This document shows positions 8,494 to 17,800 of a stretch of DNA of 64,000 nucleotides, in pieces. A program made the translations under genes and the position numbers. Source of the DNA: Lachnoclostridium sp. (lineage in GTDB: Bacteria; Bacillota; Clostridia; Lachnospirales; Lachnospiraceae). The stretch's first letter is position 1; each line of letters opens with the position of its first letter. Below the pieces are notes generated by a model. The model saw only the letters and a list, made by a program, of their open reading frames with translations. It did not search any database and was not told the DNA's origin. The stretch covers positions 77,825 to 141,824 of the forward strand of contig JAMPEY010000005.1 of NCBI GenBank assembly GCA_023664665.1, written 5' to 3'.

Positions 8494-10143
8494 ATGATTC
8501 AAATAGAAGATTTAACGGTAGCGTTTTCGGGAAAAGCTGCCGTGGAAAATGTCAATTTAACATTGCAGGATGGCGAGATATTGGGCGTAGTGGGAGAATC
8601 CGGCTCCGGAAAGTCTGTGACAGCCCTGACCTTGATGGGGCTTTTAAACGAGGAAGCACAGGTGGTTTCCGGGCGTATTCTTTTTGACGGCGAAGCGCTT
8701 TTAGAAGCAGGAAAGGCGCGGGACAAAGATCTTTATCGAAAATATCAGGGGGCTAAGATGTCTATGGTATTTCAAGAGCCTATGACTTCTTTAAATCCTA
8801 CCCAGAGAGTGGGGAAGCAGGCAGCAGAAATGTTAAAGCTCCATGCAAGCCTGACGAAGGAGGAAATTTACAAAAAGGTACTTGAGGTGTTTGCATCGGT
8901 AGGGCTTCGGGATGTGGAAACGGTCTATGAAAGTTATCCCCATCAGCTTTCCGGCGGCATGCGCCAGAGGGTGATGATTGCCATGGCGGTAATTCTCCAC
9001 CCCAGGCTCATTGTGGCGGACGAACCTACAACAGCACTGGATGTGACTATCCAAAATCAAATTATAGAGCTGCTTGCCCGGATTAATAAGGAACAGAAAA
9101 ATACCATGCTGTTTATCACCCATGACTTAAATCTGGCGAGGCGCATCTGCCACCGGATAGCGGTGATGAAGGATGGGAAGGTAGTGGAAATCGGGGACAC
9201 CAAGGAAGTTTTTTTAAATCCCAAGGAAGATTATACCAAAAAGCTGATAGAGGCGGTTCCTTCCCGGATGAAGAAGCGAAAAAAAGCCCAGATGATAATA
9301 ACCGCAGAGGAACATTTGGATTTATCGGGGGGGAGTACCCCTCATGAAACCATGGAAAACGATATGACAGAAAAAGCCGCTCCCATTCTGGAAGTGCGTG
9401 ATTTGAATGTCTATTATCAGGAGGGAAGCAACAGCCTGTTTGGAAGGGATAAGAAGCGCAGAGTGGTGGAAAACGCCACATTTGACATTAAGATGGGCGA
9501 AATCATGGGGCTTGTAGGAGAGAGCGGCTGTGGCAAGACCTCGCTGTCAAGGGCGATTCTTGGCATGAACAAAGATATCCAGGGCGAGGTGGTCAGCCGT
9601 TCAAAAGGATCCCAGATGATTTTTCAGGACCCTTACAGCAGCCTAAATCCTGCTAAGACCATCGGGTGGCTTTTGCAGGAGCCTTTGAGGGCGCAGGGCA
9701 GGCTGGATAGCTCCAAAAAGATGACTCCTGCGGATATGGAAGCAGCAGCATATGAGATGCTTCAAAAAGTGGGCATGGAGGAGTATTATTTTCACAGAAG
9801 ACCATCCCAATTAAGCGGCGGACAGCGCCAGAGAGTCAGCATTGGCCAAGCGTTAATCACAAGGCCGATGCTTGTGATTGCCGATGAACCCGTTTCTGCG
9901 CTGGATGTGACTCTGCAGGCACAGATAATGGAGCTGATGCGCAGCCTGCAGGAGGAATTGCATTTATCCTATTTGTTCATTTCTCATGATATCAATGTAA
10001 TCTATCAGATGAGTGACAGAATCATGGTGATACAGAAGGGCAGAATCGTGGAAATAGGAGATACGGAAGAGGTGTTTGAAAATCCCAAAGAGGAGTATAC
10101 CAAGCTTTTGCTGGCAGAGTCGGTTCCTGCGGCATGGCAGTAA
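8494..10143 (+). CDS. Fused peptide ABC transporter ATPase (DppD-DppF in one chain)
   Basis: Start taken at the ATG at 8494, which has GGAG 6 bp upstream; an ATG at 8488 is also possible. The 549-aa product holds two complete ABC domains. The first has Walker A GESGSGKS, signature LSGGMRQR and Walker [13 protein letters not shown]. The second has [16 protein letters not shown] and [12 protein letters not shown]. Each half corresponds to a separate protein in standard Dpp/Opp systems. The linker is coded across a run of seven G at 9327-9333, and an internal methionine ([11 protein letters not shown]) marks where a DppF gene would usually start. It energises the two permeases. Confidence 0.93.
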   Translation: MIQIEDLTVAFSGKAAVENVNLTLQDGEILGVVGESGSGKSVTALTLMGLLNEEAQVVSGRILFDGEALLEAGKARDKDLYRKYQGAKMSMVFQEPMTSLNPTQRVGKQAAEMLKLHASLTKEEIYKKVLEVFASVGLRDVETVYESYPHQLSGGMRQRVMIAMAVILHPRLIVADEPTTALDVTIQNQIIELLARINKEQKNTMLFITHDLNLARRICHRIAVMKDGKVVEIGDTKEVFLNPKEDYTKKLIEAVPSRMKKRKKAQMIITAEEHLDLSGGSTPHETMENDMTEKAAPILEVRDLNVYYQEGSNSLFGRDKKRRVVENATFDIKMGEIMGLVGESGCGKTSLSRAILGMNKDIQGEVVSRSKGSQMIFQDPYSSLNPAKTIGWLLQEPLRAQGRLDSSKKMTPADMEAAAYEMLQKVGMEEYYFHRRPSQLSGGQRQRVSIGQALITRPMLVIADEPVSALDVTLQAQIMELMRSLQEELHLSYLFISHDINVIYQMSDRIMVIQKGRIVEIGDTEEVFENPKEEYTKLLLAESVPAAWQ

Positions 10144-10182
10144 GGGTGAGAAGAAACTTTCCGATTCAAAGTCTGCGGAATT

Positions 10183-10566
10183 TTACGGAAGCGAAAAGAG
10201 GTTTCTCGCTATACCATATAAGAGCAGAATCGCAATACAAATCCATAAACTTACATTTTGAAAAGGATGCATTTTCAGGCATCCTTTTCGTATGTAAGTA
10301 ATACAATATTGGGCAAAAACTAAAGCAAGCCAAGGGCTTATCAATAGCAGTGCCGGATTTGCGGTAAAAGCTGCCGCAAAATCAAAGTGCAATAAAGAAA
10401 TGCACATGTGGGTGACTCCGCATCCGGGGCATTTCAGACCTGTCAGAAACCGAAAGGGACATGGCAGGGCAATGCCTGTACGGTAAACCCAAATTCCGTA
10501 TGCGCACCCTGCAATGAGCAGGATGGCGATAATGCGAAGAACACTCAACAGTCGCTTTTTCATCAT
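10183..10566 (-). CDS. DUF2752 membrane protein
   Basis: A 127-aa protein with three membrane segments and the DUF2752 signature CPFRFLTGLKCPGCGVTHM near residues 35-53, whose two Cys of CPGCG are diagnostic. Function is unknown. It lies 13 bp downstream of a DUF4234 gene on the same strand, a pairing that suggests one transcript. The two possible starts are the first or second Met. Confidence 0.88.
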   Translation of the reverse strand: MMKKRLLSVLRIIAILLIAGCAYGIWVYRTGIALPCPFRFLTGLKCPGCGVTHMCISLLHFDFAAAFTANPALLLISPWLALVFAQYCITYIRKGCLKMHPFQNVSLWICIAILLLYGIARNLFSLP

Positions 10567-10579
10567 AGTATGTAAAAGC

Positions 10580-10930
10580 TTAGTTAGCAGGAGTTGCCAT
10601 TTTGTTTAACTCATTCTGCATCAATACCCATGCTACGATGCCAAGACCGAACAGGCAGAGAATCAGGTAAAGAATCTTGTTGTCGCTAACGGGCTGACCG
10701 TGGCTCTGCTGTGCGGTAGCAATTTTCTCGCCCTGCTTGTAAGCCCAGTACCAATTGTAGATACCACAGGTAACCAGAGTGAGCACAAGCGCCAAAACGC
10801 CGGAAGGACCATCAGTGCCTGCAGCAGTGTTGGTATCATCTGTCAGGCAAACATACCAATAAAGACTGTAGATACCACAGGTACAGAGGGACAGAATGAT
10901 ACACAATGCAAGGTTTCTCTCTTTGATCAT
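10580..10930 (-). CDS. DUF4234 membrane protein
   Basis: A 116-aa protein with three membrane segments. The repeated CTCGIYSLYW and VTCGIYNWYW motifs (about residues 16-25 and 53-62) are the DUF4234 hallmark. Function is unknown. An AAGGAG ribosome site precedes the ATG, and a near-consensus promoter lies upstream on the same strand. Confidence 0.9.
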   Translation of the reverse strand: MIKERNLALCIILSLCTCGIYSLYWYVCLTDDTNTAAGTDGPSGVLALVLTLVTCGIYNWYWAYKQGEKIATAQQSHGQPVSDNKILYLILCLFGLGIVAWVLMQNELNKMATPAN

Positions 10931-10980
10931 TTTTAAAATCTCCTTTGAAGTATAAAATTTTTATAAACATTTCCTAAACT

Positions 10981-11009
10981 AGTATATATTACAGAACGCA
11001 TTCTGTCAA
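10981..11009 (-). promoter_or_regulatory. Promoter for DUF4234-DUF2752 genes
   Basis: On the minus strand TTGACA (11009-11004) and TATACT (10986-10981) are 17 bp apart, a full consensus -35 and near-consensus -10. Confidence 0.75.
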
Positions 11010-11082
11010 TAGGAATTTTGGAAAAATTTACTTCTCTCAGAGAGATGAAGAAAAGGAAATACATGATTGGAGGGCATGAAAA

Positions 11083-11229
11083 ATGGATATTAGAATGGGA
11101 TGGGTGAATACATATACTTATAAAAGCAGAAATCAAAACAATAGCCAGAATAAAGGTGTTGCATTATTTGACCGGGTTGGAGTTGCAACAGCATCAGATA
11201 CCAAGCAGAGAGAGGAAGAATTGAAATAA
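11083..11229 (+). CDS. Small ORF of 48 aa, unknown
   Basis: ATG at 11083 preceded by GGAGGG. The product begins MDIRMGWVNTYTYKS and is polar with a Glu/Lys-rich end. No family recognised. The good ribosome site argues for translation; it may be the 5' remnant of a longer gene. Confidence 0.45.
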   Translation: MDIRMGWVNTYTYKSRNQNNSQNKGVALFDRVGVATASDTKQREEELK

Positions 11230-11251
11230 GAAAATTTAACGAAAAATTCAG

Positions 11252-11280
11252 TTTTCAAAAACCATTGTCCGATGTATAAT
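11252..11280 (+). promoter_or_regulatory. Putative promoter for the Rpn-family gene
   Basis: Perfect TATAAT at 11275-11280 with a weak -35 TTTTCA at 11252-11257, spacing 17 bp. Confidence 0.45.
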
Positions 11281-11306
11281 AAAAGTGATGAAAGAGGGTG
11301 ATATGT

Positions 11307-12107
11307 TTGAATACGACAGAGCAGACACACCAACAAGATTTAGAGCGTCTGAGATTGTTCCGCTATATGGACGACGATTTTATGACCGCCTGCCTTGCGG
11401 ATAATTTTGAGGGTATTGAACTGATACTGCGGATTGTCTTAAGGAAAAAGGGCATAAAGATTAAATCGGTTCGGACGCAGGAGGTGTTGAAGAACTTACA
11501 GGGGCGTTCCGCTACGTTAGATGTCCATGCGGTGGACAGTGACAAAAAAGAGTTTGACGTTGAAATTCAGAGGAAAGACTCAGGGGCAGGCGCAAAAAGG
11601 GCAAGGCATAACAGCAGCTTATTGGACGCACATATATTAAAGCCCGGAGAAGAAACGGATGATATTCCCGACAGCTACGTTATTTTTATAACCGAAAACG
11701 ATGTAATGAAAGGGAACCAGCCAATTTATCCGGTAGAGAGATATGTTACCATCGGGGAAAAGAAAGTATTGTTTGGTGACGGATCACATATAATATATGT
11801 CAATGGTAAATATAGGGGCGATGACGAAATTGGTAAGTTAATGCACGATTTTTCATGCACCGATCCCGATGATATGAATTATGAGGCTCTTGCTAAAAAA
11901 GCGAGGTACTTCAAGCAGGACGAGAAAGGAGTAAAAGCCATGTGCAAAATGCTGGAGGATATGAGAAATGAAAAAGAGAAAGAAGTCAGAATAGCTAATG
12001 CTCTTTGCATGATTAAAGACGGAGAATTGTCATTAGAAAAAATTGCATTATATTCTGGGTTACCGCTTGAAGAAGTTAAAGAGTTAGCAACACCAGTTAT
12101 GGCATAA
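11307..12107 (+). CDS. Rpn/PD-(D/E)XK nuclease-family putative transposase
   Basis: Start taken at TTG 11307, which has GAGGG at a spacing of about 9 bp; a GTG at 11298 would leave no spacing. The 266-aa product has the family layout: an N-terminal MDDDFM-like opening, a core with FDVEIQRKD (the E-x-Q/K metal-nuclease motif), SYVIFITENDV, and a C-terminal helical segment ending in a short HTH-like repeat. Family members promote RecA-independent recombination in Escherichia coli (RpnA). They are often multicopy in Lachnospiraceae. A strong terminator follows. Confidence 0.85.
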   Translation: MNTTEQTHQQDLERLRLFRYMDDDFMTACLADNFEGIELILRIVLRKKGIKIKSVRTQEVLKNLQGRSATLDVHAVDSDKKEFDVEIQRKDSGAGAKRARHNSSLLDAHILKPGEETDDIPDSYVIFITENDVMKGNQPIYPVERYVTIGEKKVLFGDGSHIIYVNGKYRGDDEIGKLMHDFSCTDPDDMNYEALAKKARYFKQDEKGVKAMCKMLEDMRNEKEKEVRIANALCMIKDGELSLEKIALYSGLPLEEVKELATPVMA

Positions 12108-12137
12108 TAAGAAATTGAGTAATCTATTAACAGCGTA

Positions 12138-12178
12138 AAGGCGCATGGAACAGTAAATGTAAACCATGCGCCTTTTTT
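12138..12178 (+). terminator. Terminator after the Rpn-family gene
   Basis: AAGGCGCATGG (12138-12148) pairs perfectly with CCATGCGCCTT (12164-12174), followed by a T-rich run. Confidence 0.85.
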
Positions 12179-12180
12179 GC

Positions 12181-12588
12181 ACCCAAAAGGAGGTACATTT
12201 TTCTGATACCTGTAATCAAAGTGTAGAGGACAGATTAAAATGTGTCATTCTCCATGATTTAGAACATGGGAAACAAGGCAAAACAAGAAAAGGTGATGAA
12301 AAATGATGAATAAGTCCTTGATAAGTTGCAACAGGTTCTGCTAAGTGAGATATCATGTTATTGGTGTAACGGATTGTAAGGTCAATCCGATAAGAATATC
12401 TCCGACAGAACCACCACAATAATTCCATAGAGTTGAATTTGGATGCAATAATCGGGGAAGTCATTTTTAGCGTAAATCACTGCGGTATAGAAATATATGT
12501 GCGAATATGGCGTGGGAGATATTGACAGTACCTGTGGAATGATTGTTTGGGAGCATAGAAATTTTTATAATTATATTAATATTGCAAT
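12181..12588. other. Non-coding stretch with one operator-like site
   Basis: No convincing gene in these 408 bp. One sequence, ATTCCATAGAGT at 12422-12433, matches the operator family found at 13002-13100 and is likewise followed by TTGA. No -10 box was found at the right distance. Confidence 0.4.
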
Positions 12589-12942
12589 TTATTTATCCTG
12601 CCTATACTGCAGATAATGTGTAACATCCGCAAATTCCCGCAAAATGCGAACAGCGCTTTCTCGGGAGCGTTTATCCATGGAACTTAAAATTTCCAGCAGC
12701 ATATCGGTTTCAAATCCATTGTCCTTCCCTCGGACAAGATAGTCTGCGGACACATTCATCGCAGTGCAGATTTTATATAAAGTTTTGGCAGTAACGCCTT
12801 TTCGCCCACTTTCCACAGCAGCCAGAAAGCTTTCTGATATATCACAGCGTTCGCTGAATTCCGCCTGTGTCATTTGGTAAACCTCACGAATTTCACGGAT
12901 TCGCAGTCCGACAATTAAGTTAAAATCTTTGTCAAGTTCCAT
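12589..12942 (-). CDS. XRE-family helix-turn-helix regulator
   Basis: Start taken at the ATG at 12942, preceded by AAGAAGG; the longer frame runs into the operator region. The 117-aa product has an N-terminal HTH_3 domain (about residues 10-68) with the recognition segment MTQAEFSERCDISESFLAAV and the typical ending NVSADYLVRG. A C-terminal helical tail (70-117) may mediate dimerisation. It is divergent from the cohesin-like gene and faces four palindromic sites, so it probably controls both itself and the surface-protein cluster. Confidence 0.9.
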   Translation of the reverse strand: MELDKDFNLIVGLRIREIREVYQMTQAEFSERCDISESFLAAVESGRKGVTAKTLYKICTAMNVSADYLVRGKDNGFETDMLLEILSSMDKRSRESAVRILREFADVTHYLQYRQDK

Positions 12943-13001
12943 AAAATCACCAACCTTCTTGATTTTTAATAAGTATAACAAAGGAAATATATACCAATTA
13001 T

Positions 13002-13100
13002 ATTCCATAGAATAGAGAAAAATATTCAATAGAGTTTAAAATTTAGAATTTGATCTTATAATACATATTCTATAGAATAGGAAAATATATTCTATAGAGT
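13002..13100. promoter_or_regulatory. Array of four operator-like palindromes
   Basis: Sites: ATTCCATAGAAT (13002-13013), ATTCAATAGAGT (13024-13035), ATTCTATAGAAT (13067-13078, perfect palindrome) and ATTCTATAGAGT (13089-13100). Sites in each pair are exactly 22 bp apart, two helical turns. The last abuts the -35 box of the downstream gene. Likely bound by the divergent XRE protein. Confidence 0.75.
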
Positions 13101-13128
13101 TGACACGGAAAAGAAGATATGCTATCTT
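13100..13128 (+). promoter_or_regulatory. Promoter of the cohesin-like surface gene
   Basis: TTGACA at 13100-13105 and TATCTT at 13123-13128 with a 17-bp spacer. The -35 box overlaps the end of the fourth palindrome by one base, so binding there would block or contact RNA polymerase. Confidence 0.75.
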
Positions 13129-13164
13129 AAATGAAGTAAAAAATTTTAGGAGGGAATAGTAACT

Positions 13165-14721
13165 ATGAGAAAAACTTTTGGAGTACTTTTGACTGTTCTA
13201 TGGGCATTTCTGATGATGCCAACAGTCTCCTATGCCGCAACGGAAAGCACCACAATGTCTGTTGTGGCGGACAGGACAACGCTGAATCCCGGAGATGTTG
13301 TTAATTTTGACATTGTCTTGGGTAAAGTCCAAGAATTAGGGGGACTGCAATATGAGCTGGACATTCCGGAGGGCTTAACGCCCATTCCGAACAGCTTTAA
13401 AACATCGGAAGCGTTTAATGAAGAGGTGAGGGATAAACAATATGATTTGACCATCCCGAGAACGGATTATGCAGGCGGACAACTGCTGGGAATGTGGACT
13501 CCTAAAGCATTAAATACGGGCGAAGTATATCTCTATAGCGGAGACAGTTTGTGTATCTTGCAGTTCTCCTGTACTGTGAATGCAGATGCTTCTTTGGGAG
13601 AAAAAAGTGTAACATTGAAGGAAGTGGAGTGCATCGATAAGCTAGTAAATTTGCTTGATGTAAGAGTGACCCCGGCTACACTTACGGTGGAAAAGGCAAA
13701 AGTTTCCGTATCCGGCGTTTCTTTAGATAGGACAACGCTTACCTTAACGGATGGAGAAACTGCGAAGCTGACTGCGACCATTGCTCCTCCTGATGCGGAT
13801 GACAAAGCTGTGACATGGAGCAGCGACAATACTTCCGTGGCTACTGTTGCTGCGGACGGAACCGTGACAGCGGTAAAGGCAGGTACAGCAAAGATTACAG
13901 CCAGCACCAAGGATGGCGGTAAGACAGCCTCCTGCGCCGTGACGGTAAATTGCAGCCATACAATGACAAAGACAGAGGCAGTAGCACCTGATTGTGTTAA
14001 GAGCGGTAATGTAGAGTATTATACTTGCAGCAAGTGCAATAAAAAGTATACAGATGCGGCAGGCACAACAGAAATCACTAATGTTGTGCTGATGGCTAAA
14101 GGACATGCAGGAACGGAAACAAGTCATGATGCGGACAGCCATTGGAAGATATGTGAGGTATGCGGTACTAAGTTTGACGAGAGCGCGCACAGTTATACAT
14201 GGAAGGTGGATTTGGCTGCTACGGAGGATACAACCGGCTTGAAGCATGAAGAGTGTGCCTGCGGTGTAAAGCGCAATGAAAATACTGTGATAGAGAAATT
14301 AGACCATATGCATATCGGTATTGAAAGACATAGCGCGGTTGCAGCGACCTGTACAAAAAAGGGCAATATTGAGTATTGGACCTGTGCCAGCGTTAAGTGT
14401 CAGGGAAAATACTATGGGGATGCAGACTGCCAGATAGAAGTGGAAGATGTGGAGACTCCCATAAATCCGGAAAATCATGTCTATGATAATGACTCAGATG
14501 AAATATGTAATCTGTGTGGCTATAAGAGGGAAATTCCAGAGGACGATGATGACACTAGTGATGCAACACCAGCTTCCGCAGTGGCACAGACAACTCCGGC
14601 AGTTTCGCCCAAGACCGGGGAAGCAAGGCAGATGTCATTGATGCTTGGAATTATTATAGTGGCAGGCATGGCTTTTGCTGTAGAATGGATTGTTTGCCGT
14701 AAAAAGCAATCCCAGAAGTAG
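13165..14721 (+). CDS. Wall-anchored protein with cohesin-like and Ig-like domains (candidate scaffoldin)
   Basis: A 518-aa secreted protein. Residues 1-25 are a signal peptide. Residues about 28-178 have the layout of a cohesin: LNPGDVVNFDIVL, then GGLQYELDIPEGLTPI, then LCILQFSCTVNADASLGEKS and a closing strand. Residues about 182-264 form a Big_2 Ig-like domain (SLDRTTLTLTDGETAKLTAT; VTWSSDNTSVATV). Residues about 265-450 are Cys-rich CxxC repeats. The end has SPKTGE (481-486), a membrane segment and a basic tail, a sortase-type wall anchor. An AGGAGG site precedes the ATG. Both downstream genes end in dockerins, so this could be their anchoring partner; the cohesin call is from pattern, not from alignment. 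Confidence 0.8.
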   Translation: MRKTFGVLLTVLWAFLMMPTVSYAATESTTMSVVADRTTLNPGDVVNFDIVLGKVQELGGLQYELDIPEGLTPIPNSFKTSEAFNEEVRDKQYDLTIPRTDYAGGQLLGMWTPKALNTGEVYLYSGDSLCILQFSCTVNADASLGEKSVTLKEVECIDKLVNLLDVRVTPATLTVEKAKVSVSGVSLDRTTLTLTDGETAKLTATIAPPDADDKAVTWSSDNTSVATVAADGTVTAVKAGTAKITASTKDGGKTASCAVTVNCSHTMTKTEAVAPDCVKSGNVEYYTCSKCNKKYTDAAGTTEITNVVLMAKGHAGTETSHDADSHWKICEVCGTKFDESAHSYTWKVDLAATEDTTGLKHEECACGVKRNENTVIEKLDHMHIGIERHSAVAATCTKKGNIEYWTCASVKCQGKYYGDADCQIEVEDVETPINPENHVYDNDSDEICNLCGYKREIPEDDDDTSDATPASAVAQTTPAVSPKTGEARQMSLMLGIIIVAGMAFAVEWIVCRKKQSQK

Positions 14722-14735
14722 AGAATGACAGGACA

Positions 14736-14766
14736 AAGGGACTGCTCTTTTACGGGGCGGTCCCTT
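14736..14766 (+). terminator. Hairpin after the cohesin-like gene
   Basis: AAGGGACTGC (14736-14745) pairs with GCGGTCCCTT (14757-14766) with one G-U pair. There is only a weak T run after it, so read-through into the next gene is possible. Confidence 0.5.
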
Positions 14767-14889
14767 ATTGTTAAAGATAACAAAGTATTGTGGGCTTGTA
14801 GGGAAAGAAACAAGAAAGGGATAAGGTTGAAAAAAGTTTTCGGCCTCCTTGATTTGAGTGTCTGCGAAAGCGGACAGATGGGAGCAGAA

Positions 14890-17800
14890 ATGATAATGAG
14901 AAAATTTAGACGGATATTTGCATGGGTGTTGGCAGTAATTTTATTCTGTAGTCAGGTATCTATCCAGACATTGGCTCAGGGGGAACTGCAGAATATTTCC
15001 GCAGCGGAAGTAGCAATAGCAGAGACTATGAATGCAACAGAGGCAATAGAAGCAATAGAAACAGCAGAGGCGGCAGAAGATGCATCTAATATACCAGCAA
15101 CGGAAACAGTGGAAGCCACAACAGAGGTAACTGAAATTGAAACAGAATCGGATGCATTGATAACAGATGCAACAACAGAATTTATGCCTATGGTTAGCGA
15201 TTCTGACGAGATGTTTTTTATGGCACTTGATGATGGCGAGGAAGTCTCTCGTCTGGAATGGCTGAAAGCCCTAACTAATGTTTTTCAAATGTCGGTGGAG
15301 GAGGACAATTACCCTGATAATTATTATTCGGACATAGATGCGACTTCTGAAGACTATTATGATGTTATGTTGGCCACAGAGTTTGGTCTGGTGGATGTGG
15401 AAGCCGGAGAGGCGTTGCGCCCTAATGAGGCGGCAACCAGAGAATTTGCGGCTCATACACTGAATTTGTGTTTAGGATATCTATTGGATACGGAGTCAGG
15501 ATACACTTTTCAAGATGCATCCTCGGCAATCTATCCAGACGATATTCAAATTGCTGTAAACAGGGGCTGGTTTGCCCTGCAAAACGGCAATTTTCTGCCA
15601 CAGCAGCCCATTACAGCAGCCGAACGAGACAAGATGCTTCAGGATGCTCGGGAAGTCAAGGCGGCGGAAATAATTGATTCCGATTATAGCGGTTCCTATC
15701 AATTTGTATCAGATGTCATTGTAGTTCCAGAAGGCACAAGGGTTGAACTGACGGACGAAAACCAGCTGACCATATATGACTGTTCGGTAATCTTGAAAGC
15801 AGGGGACAAATTTGGCATTGTTTATGATGGATTTCCTGTGGTACACAGAGTGGAGCAGATTGCCCTATCGGAAAACCGTACCATCGTTACTTTCTCCAAT
15901 GTGGCTACTCAGGATGCTTTTGTGAACATTGATGTCCAAGGAAATCAAGAGGCAGATTTGACCCAATTGCAGGTTGTGGGGGAAAATGCAGAATTACAGT
16001 ATATTGTTGGAGGGACTGAGGAGCAGAATTGGGAGGACGGTCAGAAGTTTTACAGTCTGGAATTGGTTGGCGAGCAGGAAATTAGCGCTGTAGAGATTAC
16101 ACAGTTTTATGATATTCCAGAGAATGTTAGAAGAGGCTATGAGATTGAACCGGGCAAGAAGATTGAATTGGTATGTAAGGTCAGTGGAGTCAAATATGAC
16201 TACCAAGTGGACAAATCAGGGGTTTATGTAGGTTTGAATGCGAAAGTAAGCTTGCAATGCAATGTAGAGGCAGATGTATTGGAAGCATCTGGCATAGAGA
16301 AGACGGTTTCAATGTATAAAGCTCCGGTGGGCTGTGTTGGATTTCTGACAGGGGATGTGGAATTAAAATTTGGAGGTAAGTGTTCTTTTGTTCAGGATAG
16401 TAAAGTATCTATGGGTGTCAAATACACAGTACAAGACGGATTTCGCCTTGTGAAAAGTTTTCAGAAAGAAGCTTTCACGATTTCTACAGAAGCAGAAGTT
16501 TCGATGGGTGTAAAACTGGCATTTAAGATAAACTATGGAGTGATGGAAGGTAGTATTTATGCCCGATTTGGAGCAAAAGCGCGTGTAAAAGCAAAATCAT
16601 ATTCTGATGGAAAAATTCCTACCACATGTGCGGATGTTGGGGCGTGGTTATTTATGGATGTTGGTTGTCAGGTAAAAGTCGATTTGTGGTTAATTAAAGT
16701 GGAATGGAAAGAAGAAAAAAATATATTTAATGAAAACAATAGTCCGGTGAGGGTTTATTTTCACTTTGATGATGGTCAGTCGGTACAAGTATGCGGAAGA
16801 AAGAGTTCTGGTGATGCGGGAGAGTCCGGCGAGGATGTCACCCCCGGGAATAGAAAATATTACACACCAATTAATTCACAATATGGTTTTTCCAATCTGA
16901 ACAGCGGAACAACACTAGAAGGTGAGCCCTTTGCAATATTTGAGTATAGTTTGGACAAGAAAGATCAAGCAACCATCACTAAATATAATGGAAATGTGTC
17001 CGCATTGAACATACCAGATACATTGGATGGTCATAGTGTGGTTGGGATTGGCGAGAAAGTATTTGCTCATAATTCGAAGTTGAGAATGGTTGTTATTTCA
17101 GATAGCATAACAAGTATAGGAGCAGGCGCATTTGGGCAATGTGAAAATTTATCTAGCGTTAAATTACCTAAGTCTTTGAAGACAATGGGAGCCCATGCTT
17201 TTTATAATTGTGATAATCTGAAAGAGGTAGAGATACCCAAAAGCCTAACAGAAACTAGTTCGGCTTATATATATGAATTTGCCTATAATTATCAGTATGG
17301 TCCATTTTTTGGATGTGACAATTTAAAAAGTATTATATTTGAAGAGGGGACAACAAAGATTGCTAAAGGGCTTTTTGCAAATTGTCCAGGTATAGAGTCT
17401 ATCACGATTCCAGATACAGTCACTAGTATAGCGGAAAGCGCATTTTTCAAATGTAACAATTTAAAAAATGTAATGTTTTCAGATGCGATTACAACAATAG
17501 ATAAAAACGCTTTTTATCAATGCAGCAGTCTTTCAAATGTAAAACTACCGGAGAAATTGGAATATTTGGGATATATGGCATTTGGAGATTGCGACAGTAT
17601 AAGTAGTATTGAGATTCCGCAAAAGCTATCAAGTGCTGGGGTTGAGTCGATATGGTTGGGCGGAGGTCCTAACTATAGAGATGGAGGACCATTTACATAT
17701 TGTGACAATTTAAAAGAAGTAGTGTTTGAGGAAGGAACAACAAAGATTGCTGATAACCTATTAACATGGTGCGAAAATTTAGAGACAGTACAGATTCCAG

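Noticed and set aside
10261-10288. Perfect hairpin AAAAGGATGC / GCATCCTTTT as terminator of the ABC operon
   Set aside because: It lies inside the coding sequence of the opposite-strand DUF2752 gene and has no T run; it may still act weakly but is not supported.
12216-12464. 82-codon minus-strand frame in the non-coding stretch, possible IS remnant
   Set aside because: No transposase motif or inverted repeats could be recognised and the start lacks a ribosome site.
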